NCBI RefSeq assembly: GCF_011386835.1
Contig: NC_088797.1
Coordinates: 91,832,264-91,896,263, forward strand
From: Chrysemys picta bellii
Taxonomy: Eukaryota; Chordata; Testudines; Emydidae
Direction of reading: 5' to 3'
DNA length: 64,000 bases
Translations under genes and position numbers: made by a program
The notes under the pieces: generated by a model
Databases searched by the model: none
Told to the model about the DNA's origin: nothing
The model's input: the letters and a program-made list of their open reading frames with translations, nothing else
Shown: piece by piece, positions 33,799 through 45,579 of the stretch
How the letters are laid out: every line of letters begins with the position of its first letter
Numbering within the stretch: position 1 is the first letter of the stretch

Positions 33799-36700
33799 CT
33801 AGCATTGCTTGGACAATTTTGACCCGAAACTCAGTCTGTAGTGAATGAGGCCCACATACCATAGTCTGGTTACCTCAGCAGAATGCAGATGCTCAAAGGA
33901 ATAGAATCAGAGATAGTGGACTAGATCATCAGGTGGTATAAATAGCATAATTCAATAGAGCTCCACTGAATGGAGCTACGATACTCATCAGAGGATATGG
34001 CTCTGTATGTTTGCCATTTTCAGTAAATTTATTGAAAACAAATGATCTAAACCAGAATGAAATAGAGGAACTTTAACTGAGTCTGATTCATGTAGATGCA
34101 TGGGGAAACTTTCTGTTAAATAGTGTGCTGAACCACTGACAAAAGATTAGCATAATTATGGATGGTTAAACAGACACAAACACCCACACTGAGAGAGGAC
34201 AAATAATTTAGCCCAACACTGAAATTTACCTTTTGGCACACTTTTACTGCCTGTAGTGTGTTTTAGAATTACACAGCCCAGCTCTTTTGGATAATTTTCA
34301 TAGCCAATCATAAGCTAGTTGTCTCTGAAAGCATTGAAAAAAGGGAGCCAGCAGCAGGCTGAATCAGGAATAGGCATTAAACTGCCAGTTGCTCTAATGC
34401 AGGAATATGCAATCCTTGAGGCTCAGGCCATCTTGTAAGTAGCAAACCTTAGCTAGTTTTAGGATATTGGATAATGAAAACACAGTTTTGGAAAAGTAAA
34501 TAGAGTGTTGAAATGAGCATTGCCCTTTTCCCAAAGATTCCAAATTAATTTTCAATATTTGTTTGTAAATGTTGCATTGTAATATCAAGTTTTGTACTTA
34601 AAACAAGTGTTTATTTAATCTAGAATTATCTTTAGGAAAACATGTCAGGCCTAAATTACATTTATAGAGAGGGGTGATATTAGCCAGGCCAAAGGGGGCA
34701 TGAAAGAGTCATGGTCCTTGAATCCCTTCTCAATGACTTGGTCAGCTATGGAGGGGAGCATTTCGGTGGTGTAGCTAGCCATGGTCACACTCCCATTACG
34801 TAACAGAGATCCCCAGATATTATCGCTAAGGATATTTTGAAAAGAACATAAAACATTCTAATTATTAAAGAACAGTGCTTTGAAAATTTAAAAAAACACC
34901 TTATTATAATATACATTCAAATTATAACTTTGTATTGTATAATGTATATCCTGACACACAGCATGGCATATGTGTAATACATTATTTTATTATTAAATTC
35001 AAATAAGATATTGCAATATTTACGCAAAATATTTAATGGTTAAATCACTAATATATCTAATAAAGTTTGTCCAAAGTCTGTCTGTCTTGAACATGTGTCA
35101 TTTACATTGAGATCAAGGAGACTGCTTGTGATTTTAAAGGTTAAGCACATGCATAATTGTTTGTATGATTGAGACCTTGTTTTGTTTGGTAGGATGGAAG
35201 TGAGAAGTATTGGAAACAAAAAAACACATTTTAAATCCTTGTTCATTTAATTCACTTTTGTTAATTTTTGACACAAGATTATGATGACAATAGCCAGGAA
35301 AGACCAGTTTCTTTTGAGAGCAGGTTCTTTAATTTTTTTCTGAACTGTGTGACTCCTAAGGCCTTGCAATGTATTTAAACTCCTAATAAGTAATCCACGA
35401 TATTTCAAATATACCCAATAGCTACATACACTTAAAAATTCACTTTATTGGATATTCTAATTGTCAGTTCCTTCTATTAACACACAGATGAAGGAAAGTC
35501 CAATTTATTTTGTATGCTAATTCCACATATTTTAAAATGTACCCAGTTGATTTCAACTGTTATTTTAATAGCAACAATCAAGATTACCTTAAGTAACGCA
35601 GCAATAAATAATCCCCACTGTGTTATTTGGTAAATAAGACTGCGTTTATTGCATGCCTAGAAGCTGTTTATTACTTCACATTCTGCCAGCCATTGTTGAT
35701 TAAAGCTTAAGTATGCAAATGTTCTCATTTTCTTGAGATTTGGATAAACAGGAATAGAGCAATTACCATCTTACTGAGGTGTGCTCTACAAGCAGGCAGC
35801 AGGCAGTAATTCTCTAGGGGTGGCAAAATGGGTGCATTTAATTGATCTTGAAATATACAGGTGTCAAAATAGAATTTTATTTAATCAGCTGATCCAAATT
35901 TAGAGAGAGGTGATTTTTATTGGGTTGTGAGTCTTCGGTTTTCTTTGTGTTTTTACATGATGTACTTATTTGAATTTAATTGATTAAGATCATACATAAT
36001 TTATTTTGCTATTACTTGTGCATTTTAAAGAAGCACATACGAACCTACCAAATCAGTGATAAGTGCATTTCCAAGTTATTGGGGAAAGGGGGAGTGTCTT
36101 TGTTTCTTGTGTGTGTGAGTCTGGATTCAAGAAGAGAAAGGGGGAAAAAGCTGCCAATGTTGCAAATTTGATCGACAGTCAGGATAGTGAATTTGTCAAC
36201 TATGATGGAGAAAGTGAGAGGGAAACATAAAGGGTTCTGAAAAGTAACAGAAAAACAGTGACAGTTAAGAGATGTGATGCCAGACAGAGGGAAAGATGTT
36301 AGGTGTGTAGAGAGAGAGATTTAAGACTCATCAATATAAAAATGATGTTGGAGACCATGGAAATTAATTGAATATTAGAGCTTCTTAAAAATATGGGGTT
36401 TTCCACAACAATTTTTGTCAGATAATTTTTCCCCATTTTTTGTTTAAAAAAATACAATTTTATTGTCCAGCTCCCTGACATGGAGATGAGTGTAGAGGAG
36501 ACAAAGGATAGACCTCTGGGAACACCAAACAAAGTGAAAGAGAAGGAAGTGGATCCATCAGAGCTAAGGTTGAAGAAGCAGTAATCAAGACAGGCAAAAA
36601 ACCAGGAAAGGGCAGAAACATAGAAGTCCAAAAAAAAAAAGAGAACATTAAAATGAAACTGGTGCTCAAGAGTGTCAAAGGCAGCAGACAGATTAAGGCG

Positions 36701-37585
36701 GATGAGTATGGGAAAGAGACTGTTACACTTGGAAAGGAAGAGGACAGTTTCAGTGGAGAGAACTGTAATTATTTATGCAAAGTGAAAGAACTCCAACAGG
36801 GGTGTTTGAGAGAGACCCATCCCTAAATAGCCAACAACATGGTGATTAGAGCCGTCACCTGGGATGTGGGAGACCCATACTGAAGTCCTCCATCTCAATC
36901 AGGCAGAGTGAATGCCCTACCCACTTGGCTATATGCTATTCTGGGGTCTCTCCCTTGTGTTTTTTTTTTTTTTAACTTCTTGGACCTGAGAAACCTTTCT
37001 TAATTACAGTTTCATCAAACAGATTTCATTTTGACTGATCATCATTTTTGACCCCCAAAAATTGTCAAAAAATTCCCAACCAATTATTCTCTTAAAGAGA
37101 TATTTGAAAGAGGAGAGGGTAGTGGCTTACAGAGCAGTCTGTGATTGCTGCCTTATACAAAAAGGGCAGCATGGAAAAAAGTGTAAAGATACTTACGCTT
37201 TGGGCAGTCAAATGTGGCAAAAGTGGTGGAGCCGAAGGGCTCAAGAGCGGATCTAACTTGTGTCAAATGTCTGTAGCCCATCAGAGATCATATGCCATCT
37301 TGGGATTGCCAGAACACAAGGAAATGCAGCCACTTCCTCACCCAAAAGCCAACTCATACCTTGTGCCAAGGGCTTTGAGAAGAATATTTAGAAGCCGACT
37401 CTGTTAGCTCTATACCTGATGGAGATTCCCCCATGCCAGAGGAATCACCAGCAGGGAAACTGTGTATCTGCTTCGTTTGTACTGCCTCAAAAGATTGATT
37501 GTGGCCTCTTGAACTTTTTAAAATAATGTTTGGCCCTCAGGCTTAAAAGGTTGGACCCCACTGCGGCCCATCACCAGTTACCAGT

Positions 37586-37940
37586 TGAGGGGGGATTTGA
37601 TAGCAGCCTTCAACTACCTGAAGGGGGGTTCCAAAGAGGATGGAGCTCGGCTGTTCTCAGTGGTGGCAGATGACAAAACAAGAAGCAATGGTTTCACGTT
37701 GTGGCGTGGGTGGGGGGAGTCTAGGTTGGATATTAGGAAACAGTATTTCACTAGGAGGGTGGTGAAGCACTGAAATGGGTTACCTAAGGAGGTGGTGGAA
37801 TCTTCATCTTTAGAGGTTTTTAAGGCCCGGCTTGACAAAGCCTTGGCTGGGATGATTTAGTTGGTGTTGGTCTGCTTTGAGCAGGGGATTGGACTAGATG
37901 ACCTTCTGAGGTCTCTTCCAACCCTAATATTCTATGATTA
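37586..37940 (+). mobile_element. CR1 LINE 3' end
   Basis: Carries the end of the CR1 second reading frame (RGDLIAAFNYLKGGSKEDGA.., ending '..RKQYFTRRVVKH' at 37773), then 'acctaaggaggtggtggaat', 'ttgacaaagccttggctggg', 'ggactagatgaccttctgag' and the terminal attctatgatt repeat. CR1 is the dominant LINE of turtles and birds; copies are usually 5'-truncated like this one. The divergence is modest. Confidence 0.92.
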
Positions 37941-39136
37941 TGAGTTTTACCATCACAATCTTTCAGCGAAAACAAAAAAATAAAAGAAATCCCCTTTTGT
38001 TTTTCACTTTTATAAATGGGTCTACTAATAACATGAGTTACCAACCTTTGCAGACTATATATTAGTTTTTTTAAAAAAACTATTATGCGGATGTAGAAAA
38101 TAGAATTAAATTCTTTTGGCCTTTCACAGCATTTGTATTCTTCCTAACTTACACTAAAATCTTGTCAATTATGTAAACTATCTTCTATTTTTAAACCAGT
38201 TACGAGAGATGTTTATTAATGTCAAAATTCTTTCAAGTTTGCTTGAACAGTTTTTGAGAGAAAAGTATTTGTGCAGTTTGCAGAGCTTATTCAGTAGTTA
38301 TCTTCTGGTATGTGCTTGGTTTGCAAATTCCAAGAATTCACACGTCAAGTTTCTTGTTGTTTTTCTTCTTAAAACAGCCACTCAACATGTGAAGTTCAGG
38401 TTCATGGGTACAATTGCAAGAGCAGTTCGGTTAATCTAAATATCAAATCAGTTGTTTCAAATGTCGTTTTTTAGGGCATTAAAATTTGCCCAGGGAAGGT
38501 AACAAGGGCATGGACAATTATTATTGTGAAATTATTTTTTGAAAGTATTGTTATTAGCACACTTCCTGGTTCTCATCCTGATCTTCCGGGATGCCCCAGG
38601 AACCCGAAAGAAAAGTCAGAAGGGTTGTGATTCGGGGTGAGGGTCAGTAAGAGGAACATCAGCAAAAGGATTGAGAAAGATGGCAAACAAAACAACCAGA
38701 AAGTAAAGTATCTGGATGAGAAGAATAGGGGAAAAGTCCCTTCCTGAGGATTGTCAAAGAAAGGTCAGGATTTGGTCCAATCAGAATATATTTGCACAGC
38801 CCTTAAAAATAATAGAAAACGTAAGTACTTAAATAAATCATAAATTTTATATGCTACTTGTTCATACTGGTGGTAATAATTTGAAAGTGTATATTTAAAA
38901 TATTTTTTTTGTATGTGTTCAGAATATTGATGTGATGCAACTGCATAGTGAATACTGCACATACAGCCATAGCTGATAAAATGGAAACAGTGAGCACTGA
39001 TTCCTCTTGAAAAGATACTTAATACTTCAATGGGTCGATTTTGAAGTTTAATTTTACAGCATCTAGATTGAACAGCACTAACCAGCTTTTTTAGCATCTA
39101 TGACTATAACATATTATTTTGATTGTTTTTCTGAAG

Positions 39137-39216
39137 GCCACTGATCGAGAGGGTGACCCAATAAGATACCTCATCCAAAATGGAGATCCTCAACATGTTT
39201 TTAATCTCTCTGAAAC
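39137..39216 (+). CDS. PCDH15: PCDH15 exon C: EC6
   Basis: An 80-bp exon between acceptor tctgaag and donor gtaagt, starting on a codon boundary and ending two bases into a codon. It encodes [20 protein letters not shown] then VFNLSE. ATDREGD is the second calcium-binding motif of the repeat (D-R-E in place of D-x-D), followed by the C and D strands. Alignment from memory to mammalian PCDH15 is colinear, with substitutions in the surface loop (PIRYLIQ). Confidence 0.93.
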
Positions 39217-40345
39217 GTAAGTGGAAAACCTGTTAGAACTGAATTTTTAATTCTTCTGTCAAATGAATATACAGATTGTGAGCAAGAGAAACGACTCCTA
39301 ATCAGAGGTGTTCAGCTGTTTGTTGTTCAGCTCTTAGCTGTTAATGAGAGCTCACTTGGTGATACTGAGCTCTGAAATTTTACACAGGGGACTATTTATT
39401 TATTTTAAACATTTTAGTAGCTAAAACCTATTGAAGTGGAAACATTCCATTTACAAGAGTGACCTGGGATTAATTAGATGCCTTTAAAGTTGTCAGCCTT
39501 TTGCTAATGAAAGGGATATTTTTACTTACTTTCTAACTTTGAAAAATACTACTTTGTAATGAAAAGGAAGATTTTTTGAGCTATTATTTTAAAACTAGAT
39601 ATTTCAGACACCAGTAAAATGGGAAACATTTAGCTTTTCCTGAGGTTGAAAATCCCCTTAATTTCAGTAAGAAGAGGATATGTTATTAGATACAAGCACT
39701 AGATAGTGCCCCCCGATTCTTTCAAGTGCCTGCAATTTACATCCTGCCATTCTGCCAAATGTCATTCCTATTCAAAGGGAAAAGGAGGGTAAGCTGACTT
39801 CCCCCTTGCAGAGAATGGGAAGAGAGTAAGCAGAGGTGGAGGGAAGAGGAGGGCTTTTGTTAGGGGCTTATATGTTAATCTAATTTAATCAGGTTTAAGG
39901 AGTAAGTGAAGAATTGCAGAGACTTCCTTACATCAATGTGTTCACACTGACAGCTGCCTGCGCAATAGTGTGTTCACGCTTGCGGCACTTGCAGCGGTAT
40001 TCAGAGTGGTGCATGCTGGGCAGTTATCCCACAGAGCATCTCTTTCTCTTTTGCCACTAAGATTTGTGAGAAGGCGGAGGGGGTTGCAGGACATCCTGGG
40101 TCCAGTCCCAATGCCCCATGATGCATTGCTTCGCATCCCAGAAATCCCTGTGCTTCTGTCCGCATTTAGCACCATCTTTCAACAGTTTGTGTATTGCCCT
40201 GCCTCTTTTGAGCTGCAGGAATGGGTCCCGAACTGTTGACCAGTATGCTGCTTGCTCTGACCAACATGTCATGAGTGGCAGTAGAGTTATTCCTTAAACT
40301 GCAAAGGCAAGAGGAGTGCGACATTGATCTCGCCACGTATAGTAG

Positions 40346-41257
40346 CTACGTGAGAAGATTGCTTGTGGCACTGAGTGGTGGGATCACATCGTGATGCACG
40401 TCTGGGATGACGAGCAGTGGCTGCAGAACTTTCGCATGAGGAAAGCTACATTCATGGGACTGTGTGATGAGCTCGCCCCAACCCTGCGTGCAAGGACACG
40501 AGAATGAGAGCTGCCCTATCGCTGCTGAAGCACATGGTGATTGCACTGTGGAAGCTGGCTACTCCAGACTGCTACCAATCGTCAGTAACCAGTTTGGAGT
40601 GGAAAAGTCGACCGGGCCATTAATCACATTCTGCTCCAAAAGACCGTGGCTCTCGGCAATGTGCATGACATTGTGGATGGCTTTGAACAAATGGGCTTCC
40701 CTAACTGCGGAGGGGCGCTAGATAGCATGCACATTCCAATTCTGGCACCAGACCACCTAGCCATAGAGTACATTAATTGCAAGGGGTATTTCTCAATGGT
40801 TCTCCAGGCACTTGTGAATCACCGTGGGTGTTTCACAGACATTAACGCAGGCTGGTCCAGAAAGGTGCATGATGCACACATCTTTTGGAACACTGTCCTG
40901 TTCAAGAAGCTGCAAGCAGGGACTTTCTTCCTGGACCAGAAGATCACCGTAGGGGAAGTCAAAATGCCCATTGTGATCCTGGGAGACTCTGCCTACCCCT
41001 TAATGCCGTGGCTTATGAAGCCATACACGGGGCAATTTGACAGCAGCAAGGAGCGGTTCAACAACAGGCTGAGCAAGTGCAGAATGACTGTTGAGTGTGC
41101 ATTTGGCCATTTAAAAGCCTGCTGGCGATGCCTGTATGGGAAGCTGGACATGGCTGATGACAATATTCCTATGCTTATAGCTGCGTGCTGGAAGGGTGAA
41201 AGCTTCACTCAGGGCTGGACCGCAGAGGCTCAACACCTGGAGGCTGAGTTTGAATAG
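40346..41257 (+). pseudogene. Harbinger (HARBI1-like) DDE transposase, frameshifted
   Basis: An N-terminal part in one frame (EWWDHIVMHVWDDEQWLQNF, to a TGA at 40505) continues in a second frame (MRAALSLLKHMVIALWKLAT, to about 40622), then returns to the first frame for 203 codons from 40646 to 41257. The last part is the DDE_4 nuclease domain. Its catalytic acids are present: D26 (GGALDSMHIP), D114 (VILGDSAYPL) and E150 (MTVECAFGHL), counted in that segment, with 35 residues between the last two. Near the C-terminus 'AACWKGESF' looks like a small deletion of the usual cysteine/histidine patch. The enzyme works with the Myb-like partner to cut at the ends. AATAAA signals (41470-41482) follow the stop. 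The two frameshifts compensate each other. Confidence 0.85.
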
Positions 41258-41632
41258 CCAGAGACCAGGGCTATTAGAGGGGCATAGCGTGGGGCCATAA
41301 GGATCAGGGATGCCTTGAGGCAGCAATTTGAAGCTGAAAGCCACTAATATTTGTTCTATGCTCGGAATTGCAGTGCTTGTAATGCTAGGAGGTGATCGGT
41401 GCACATGGTACAAGAAGGGGCCTTAACATAATTGTATGTTGCTTTGCAGTGCTCCTTTTGCTTTCACGTAATAAAATAAAGATTGCTTTCAAACAAACAC
41501 AATTCTTTTTTTAAAAGACAACAACTAGAGTAGAGACTCCAACAAAAAAATTCATCAGCCGGGAGGAGGATGGGGGAAGGGAAGGTCTCAAGAGCAGGAG
41601 TGGTCCTGGGATGGCTACAGATTTGTGTATGT

Positions 41633-42160
41633 CTAGGGATCATACCCAACCTTCTCCTTTGGAGTACAATGCAGCAGGTGCTGTACTTCAGCAGGGCCAA
41701 ACTGCAGAGGGATGGGTGTTGAGTGCAGTGGGTAGTGGGACTCCACAGTGCTGGACTGTGAGGAGGGAGAGTGGAATGCTGCCAGTGGAGAGTGGAGCCA
41801 GGAGGTTGATAAGAGTGTGTTGGCAGTGTGTGTGGGGGCGTGCATGGGAAAGAGTTTTGCGACAGCAGCTTCAGGGGAGGGCAGACGTGGAGCTACTCGG
41901 CTTGAAGAGCTAGTATCACCTGAAGCGTGTCCACTTGGTCCTCCATAACATTTAAGAGCTGTGGCTTCTTTCTGGTGTGTCACGTTCTCCTTTTGGTCCC
42001 TCTTCTCGCTATCCTGCCACTTCTTCAATTCCTGTTTCTCAGCAGCAGAGTGCATCATAACCTCACGGAGAAAGTCCTCCTTAGTTCTCCTTGGCCACTT
42101 TCTAATTCTGCGCAGCCCTTCTGCCGCTGATAACAAAGAGGGAGGCTGGGCTCCCAAGGT
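41633..42160 (-). pseudogene. Harbinger Myb-like protein, C-terminal exon
   Basis: Minus-strand reading gives RRTKEDFLREVMMHSAAEKQ then ELKKWQDSEKRDQKENVTHQ, a charged coiled segment, followed by serine/proline-rich repeats (YPLHSTPIPLQFGP) and the end CTPKEKVGYDP with the stop at 41633. This is the tail of the DNA-binding partner encoded by vertebrate Harbinger elements. A short internal loss or frameshift is likely after 'HQKEATALKCY'. The upstream boundary is uncertain: sequence left of 'RRIRKWPRRTKED' is probably intron. Confidence 0.72.
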
Positions 42161-42470
42161 CATCTCTGTGAAGTTTAAATGCAACATTTTACAGAAGCAG
42201 TATTGTTTGCAACACTGACAACACTGATTCAGTGCTTTAAAACACAGCCAGTACTCACACACCTGTCACTAACTGGCTGACCCCAGGCAAGCACACATGA
42301 GCCACAAGACCCCCAAAATGGTGAGTAGCCACAGGGGCAGGGTAAATCACTCTTCCCGGTCCCTGCTGTACACTGGGCATGTTGCTCTTGGGTAGAGCCA
42401 GCACTGTAGGGGGGGACTGATAATCATTCCTGTCCCCACACTTTCCACAGGCGGTGATCATTATGGAAGA

Positions 42471-42662
42471 TACACCTTTACCCCGATATAACGCTGTCCT
42501 CGGGAGCCAAAAAATCTTACCGCGTTATAGGTGAAATTGCGTTATATCGAACTTGCTTTGATCCGCCGGAGTGCGCAGCCCCCCCCCCCCAGAGCGCTGT
42601 TTTACCACGTTATATCTGAATTCATGTTATATCGGGTCACGTTATATCGGGGTAGAGGTGTA
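42471..42662. mobile_element. Mariner/Tigger-type MITE nested in the Harbinger element
   Basis: Starts tacacctttaccccgatata and ends tatatcggggtagaggtgta; the ends are near-perfect inverted repeats including the TA target dinucleotide. Inside are degenerate repeats of cgttatat and a C tract (42579-42590). About 190 bp, no coding sequence. It lies in the presumed intron of the Harbinger Myb-like gene and so inserted after the Harbinger element. Confidence 0.85.
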
Positions 42663-42676
42663 TCTCGCTGCTGAGG

Positions 42677-42949
42677 GTGAGCAGGGAATCAAGGGAGGAT
42701 CTTCTTCAAGCCTGCGGCTTTCGCCCTGGCCCCGATGTGGCTCACCTGTGTGCAGCAATGGTTTCTCCCATGATGGCAAAATGGCACGGGAAAGTTACCA
42801 TTAATGGGGCAAGAAACAAAGCAGCTCTGCTGAGGAACCTGTGGCAGCGAATTGCCCAGTATCTCCATGAGAATTTCTTGGAGATCTCTGAGGGAGATTC
42901 CTATGAAGTGAGGGAGTCTATCAACAACCTGTTCCGCCACTCAGACTAG
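42677..42949 (+). other. Unassigned 90-codon reading frame inside the Harbinger element
   Basis: A plus-strand frame opposite the Myb-like gene. It reads MSRESREDLLQACGFRPGPD, later MAKWHGKVTINGARNKAALL and NLWQRIAQYLHENFLEISEG, ending INNLFRHSD. Composition is protein-like (amphipathic, few repeats), with a helical second half. I recognise no domain. It may be a third Harbinger product, a host-derived fragment, or chance. It begins 15 bp after the nested MITE, so any upstream part may have been cut off. Confidence 0.35.
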
Positions 42950-43032
42950 GCATGGAGTGGAAGACAAGCCTGCTTTCTCCAACCCTCCTGCCCCCAACAA
43001 CTCGCTTCAGCAATTCCCAAAATCAGATCCAC

Positions 43033-43615
43033 TTACCAGGGGCCTCCTCTCCTGTTTGCGCTTCGCCAAGATCCGATTGCTGTGACTGGTGAGGCTCCTC
43101 CGTGGTAGAAAAGAGCTCCTGACTGATGCATCTCTGGCCTCCAAGTCATCCTCTGCCTCTGAGTCCCCTTCCCCCTCTTTGTCCAAGATTTCCTCCTCCT
43201 GGCTCGGTCCACCCTTGGCACGCGAGCCAACGAAGTATCCACAGGGGCCTTCGCAGTGGACGTGGGGTCGCCACTGAGTATTGCGTCCAGCTCTTTATAG
43301 AACTGGCAGCTCGTGGGTGCAGCACTGAAGCGGTGGTTTGCCTCCCATGCCTTGTGGTAGGCGTTCCGCAGCTCCTTCGCTTTTACACTGCAGTGTGTCC
43401 TGGTCATGGCGCCTTTCTATCATGCATCATGAAATCTGTCCATAGGTATCATAATTACTATGGCTAGAGTGCAGCTGGGACTGGACAGCCTCCTCTTCCC
43501 AAATGCTGATAAAGTCCAGAAGCTCGGCATTCCTCCAAGGGGATTGCCTGGTGTGTGGAGCAGGCATGGCCACCTGGAAAGATACGCTGAGACCACTGCA
43601 TGCATCACCGAGCAA
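43033..43615 (-). pseudogene. Harbinger Myb/SANT-like protein, N-terminal exon
   Basis: The first segment (43615-43427) contains MPAPHTRQSPWRNAELLDFI then SIWEEEAVQSQLHSSHSNYD and TYGQIS: the tryptophan-spaced helices of a Myb/SANT-like (MADF-related) DNA-binding domain. After a frameshift near 43420 it continues (43407-43033) with CSVKAKELRNAYHKAWEANH, the third helix region, then SAAPTSCQFYKELDAILSGD and an acidic/basic tail read in a shifted frame. The protein binds the element's ends and recruits the transposase. The break disables it. Confidence 0.8.
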
Positions 43616-45579
43616 ACAGGAAGGGGACTTTCAAATTTGCAAAGGAATGTATGGGGTGGGGTGGACAGTTGATCACCTGAGGGCAAGGCAATAGAGTGAG
43701 AGGTGAGAACAGACATTGTAGGACACCTCCCAGAGGTCAATTGCAGTGCTGTAATCGCCACGTTGTCTACAGTGGCACCGCAGCACTGTAGCCCCGGTGC
43801 AGAAAGCTCTACGCCTCTCGTTGGGGTGGGTTTTTTAGAGCGCTACAACTTCACAGTTTCTGGGCACTAAGTGGCTTGGCAGTATGTACACCTCAGGAGT
43901 TACAGCGCAGAAAGCTGCTTTACTGCACAGAAACCTGCCAGTGTAGACAGGGCCTTAGAGAAGCCCAGGATCTCACAAAGGAGCGATCTTTTCTCTTCTG
44001 TCCTGTGTGTTTGCAATAGATAAAGATTTGCGGGAAATACTTATTTATGCTGTGGGGAGCAAATATTTATAAAGCACATTGTAAATAAAACACATAGTGA
44101 TGAACTTGCAATTGGAATGCATAAGGATTGTTTGCAGTGAGAATCCAGGGTGAAGGAACCCCATTCTGTGACTCCAGAAATGGTCTAGTCCCTGAGTGCT
44201 ATATCAATTAACCCTTTTTTAACTGTGTACAGTATATCTCCTTCAGCATTCACTTCACTAACTCACTAGATAATGCCTCCATTCTAAGGATTGACATAGT
44301 AGCCTTTTTAATTAAACTTCAGTTCTGTCTCCTCTGGCAACTAAAATCTGAATCTGATCTGAGATAATTAGGAACTTCATTAGCTCCACATGGAAAGTGA
44401 TGGATATTTGACTAAAGCCAAGGAATGACAATGGAATACATGAAACTGAAATGCATACAGTCCATTTGACCTGAGTACAACACAATATCTTATAATTAAA
44501 CCATTTCTTCAAGTATGTTCAGTTATCTACATAGCTTATCTAGAAAAGATGTATTACAAATGTTAGAGAGGTAAAAAGGCTGCCTGGAATAGGGCAATAT
44601 GGTACACACTGGAATTAAAAAAAGCAAAACAGCTTATGTTTTCCTGTTCACTTTAAGTCTAAAATTCACAGGTGATAAATGAGCCTGCAGCTGTAGTGTA
44701 GTGTTATTGGAGCACTATTTCTTGTGGACATTTTATTTGTCACAAGTATGCTTTTCCTTCAGAACCCAATCATGAAATGTATTTTAACAGGTTACCTGTA
44801 CTAACATTTTATCACAATAAAAGCACAAATTTCTTAATGGGAAGCATTTATGTTGAACATGAGCAAAACATGCAAATCCAATTTCCTTCTGTTTAGATTT
44901 TATTAGAGTGTTCTTAATCCTTTATTTTAAGCTGTTTTATTACATGGAGATGATGGCTAATTCATTACAAAGGGCAGTTGGGGATATGTGTACTATTTAA
45001 AAGCAGTGAGTGGTTTTCTCTTTTGTGCCTATTCATAGACATCTGACCTTTTTAAAACGGAAGGGGGCAAATTGCCATCCCAGGACATTCACTGCTGTTT
45101 CCACTTTTCTGATTTATAAAATATAGAAATAAAAAAAATAGGTTAAAAGTTAAATGGTCTTTAATAAGATGAGTGTAATTATTAATTGAATTCCCAAGTT
45201 TAGTGGCCCCATGCAGAGAACAGTGCATGAGATTAGAGAAGTGGAAGTAAGATATAGAGTATTAATGCATGTTTCCCTTAGTTGTTTAGTAAAATTCTGG
45301 AAATAAGTTATTGCTGAGTCAATCTGATTTGATGTTCTTTCCTTTTCTAAAAAAAGCTACTAGAGACATTCATGCACCTTAGCATTTGGGGTTGTTTTTT
45401 GTAGCCATGAGTGACAGATGATTTAACAGCTTCCTCAAATTCCCCCTATCATGATGATTGAGACTGGATATTATCTTAGAGGTCAGTCACTTGATCTTAG
45501 GGAAGAGCTCCTAATACTTCCAACTTATTCTTATTCCACTGAACCCTATTAGTATTCACTTAAAAGTGTCTGCTTGCCC

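Larger units (their letters stand above)
39930..43957. mobile_element. PIF/Harbinger DNA transposon with transposase and Myb-like genes
   Basis: A 4-kb element in the typical two-gene layout: a DDE transposase on the plus strand (40346-41257) and a Myb/SANT-like DNA-binding protein gene on the minus strand (two parts, 43615-43033 and about 42160-41633). They converge with about 375 bp between stops. The right end reads ccagtgtagacagggcc and then TTA, a Harbinger-type target triplet. I could not recognise the matching left terminus, so 39930 is approximate and the left end may be truncated. A mariner-like MITE (42471-42662) is inserted inside. Both genes carry frameshifts. Confidence 0.82.

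Noticed and set aside
36299..36678. Two minus-strand frames of 72-110 codons
   Set aside because: Ser/Phe/Leu-rich antisense of a purine-rich, probably repeat-derived block; no domain.
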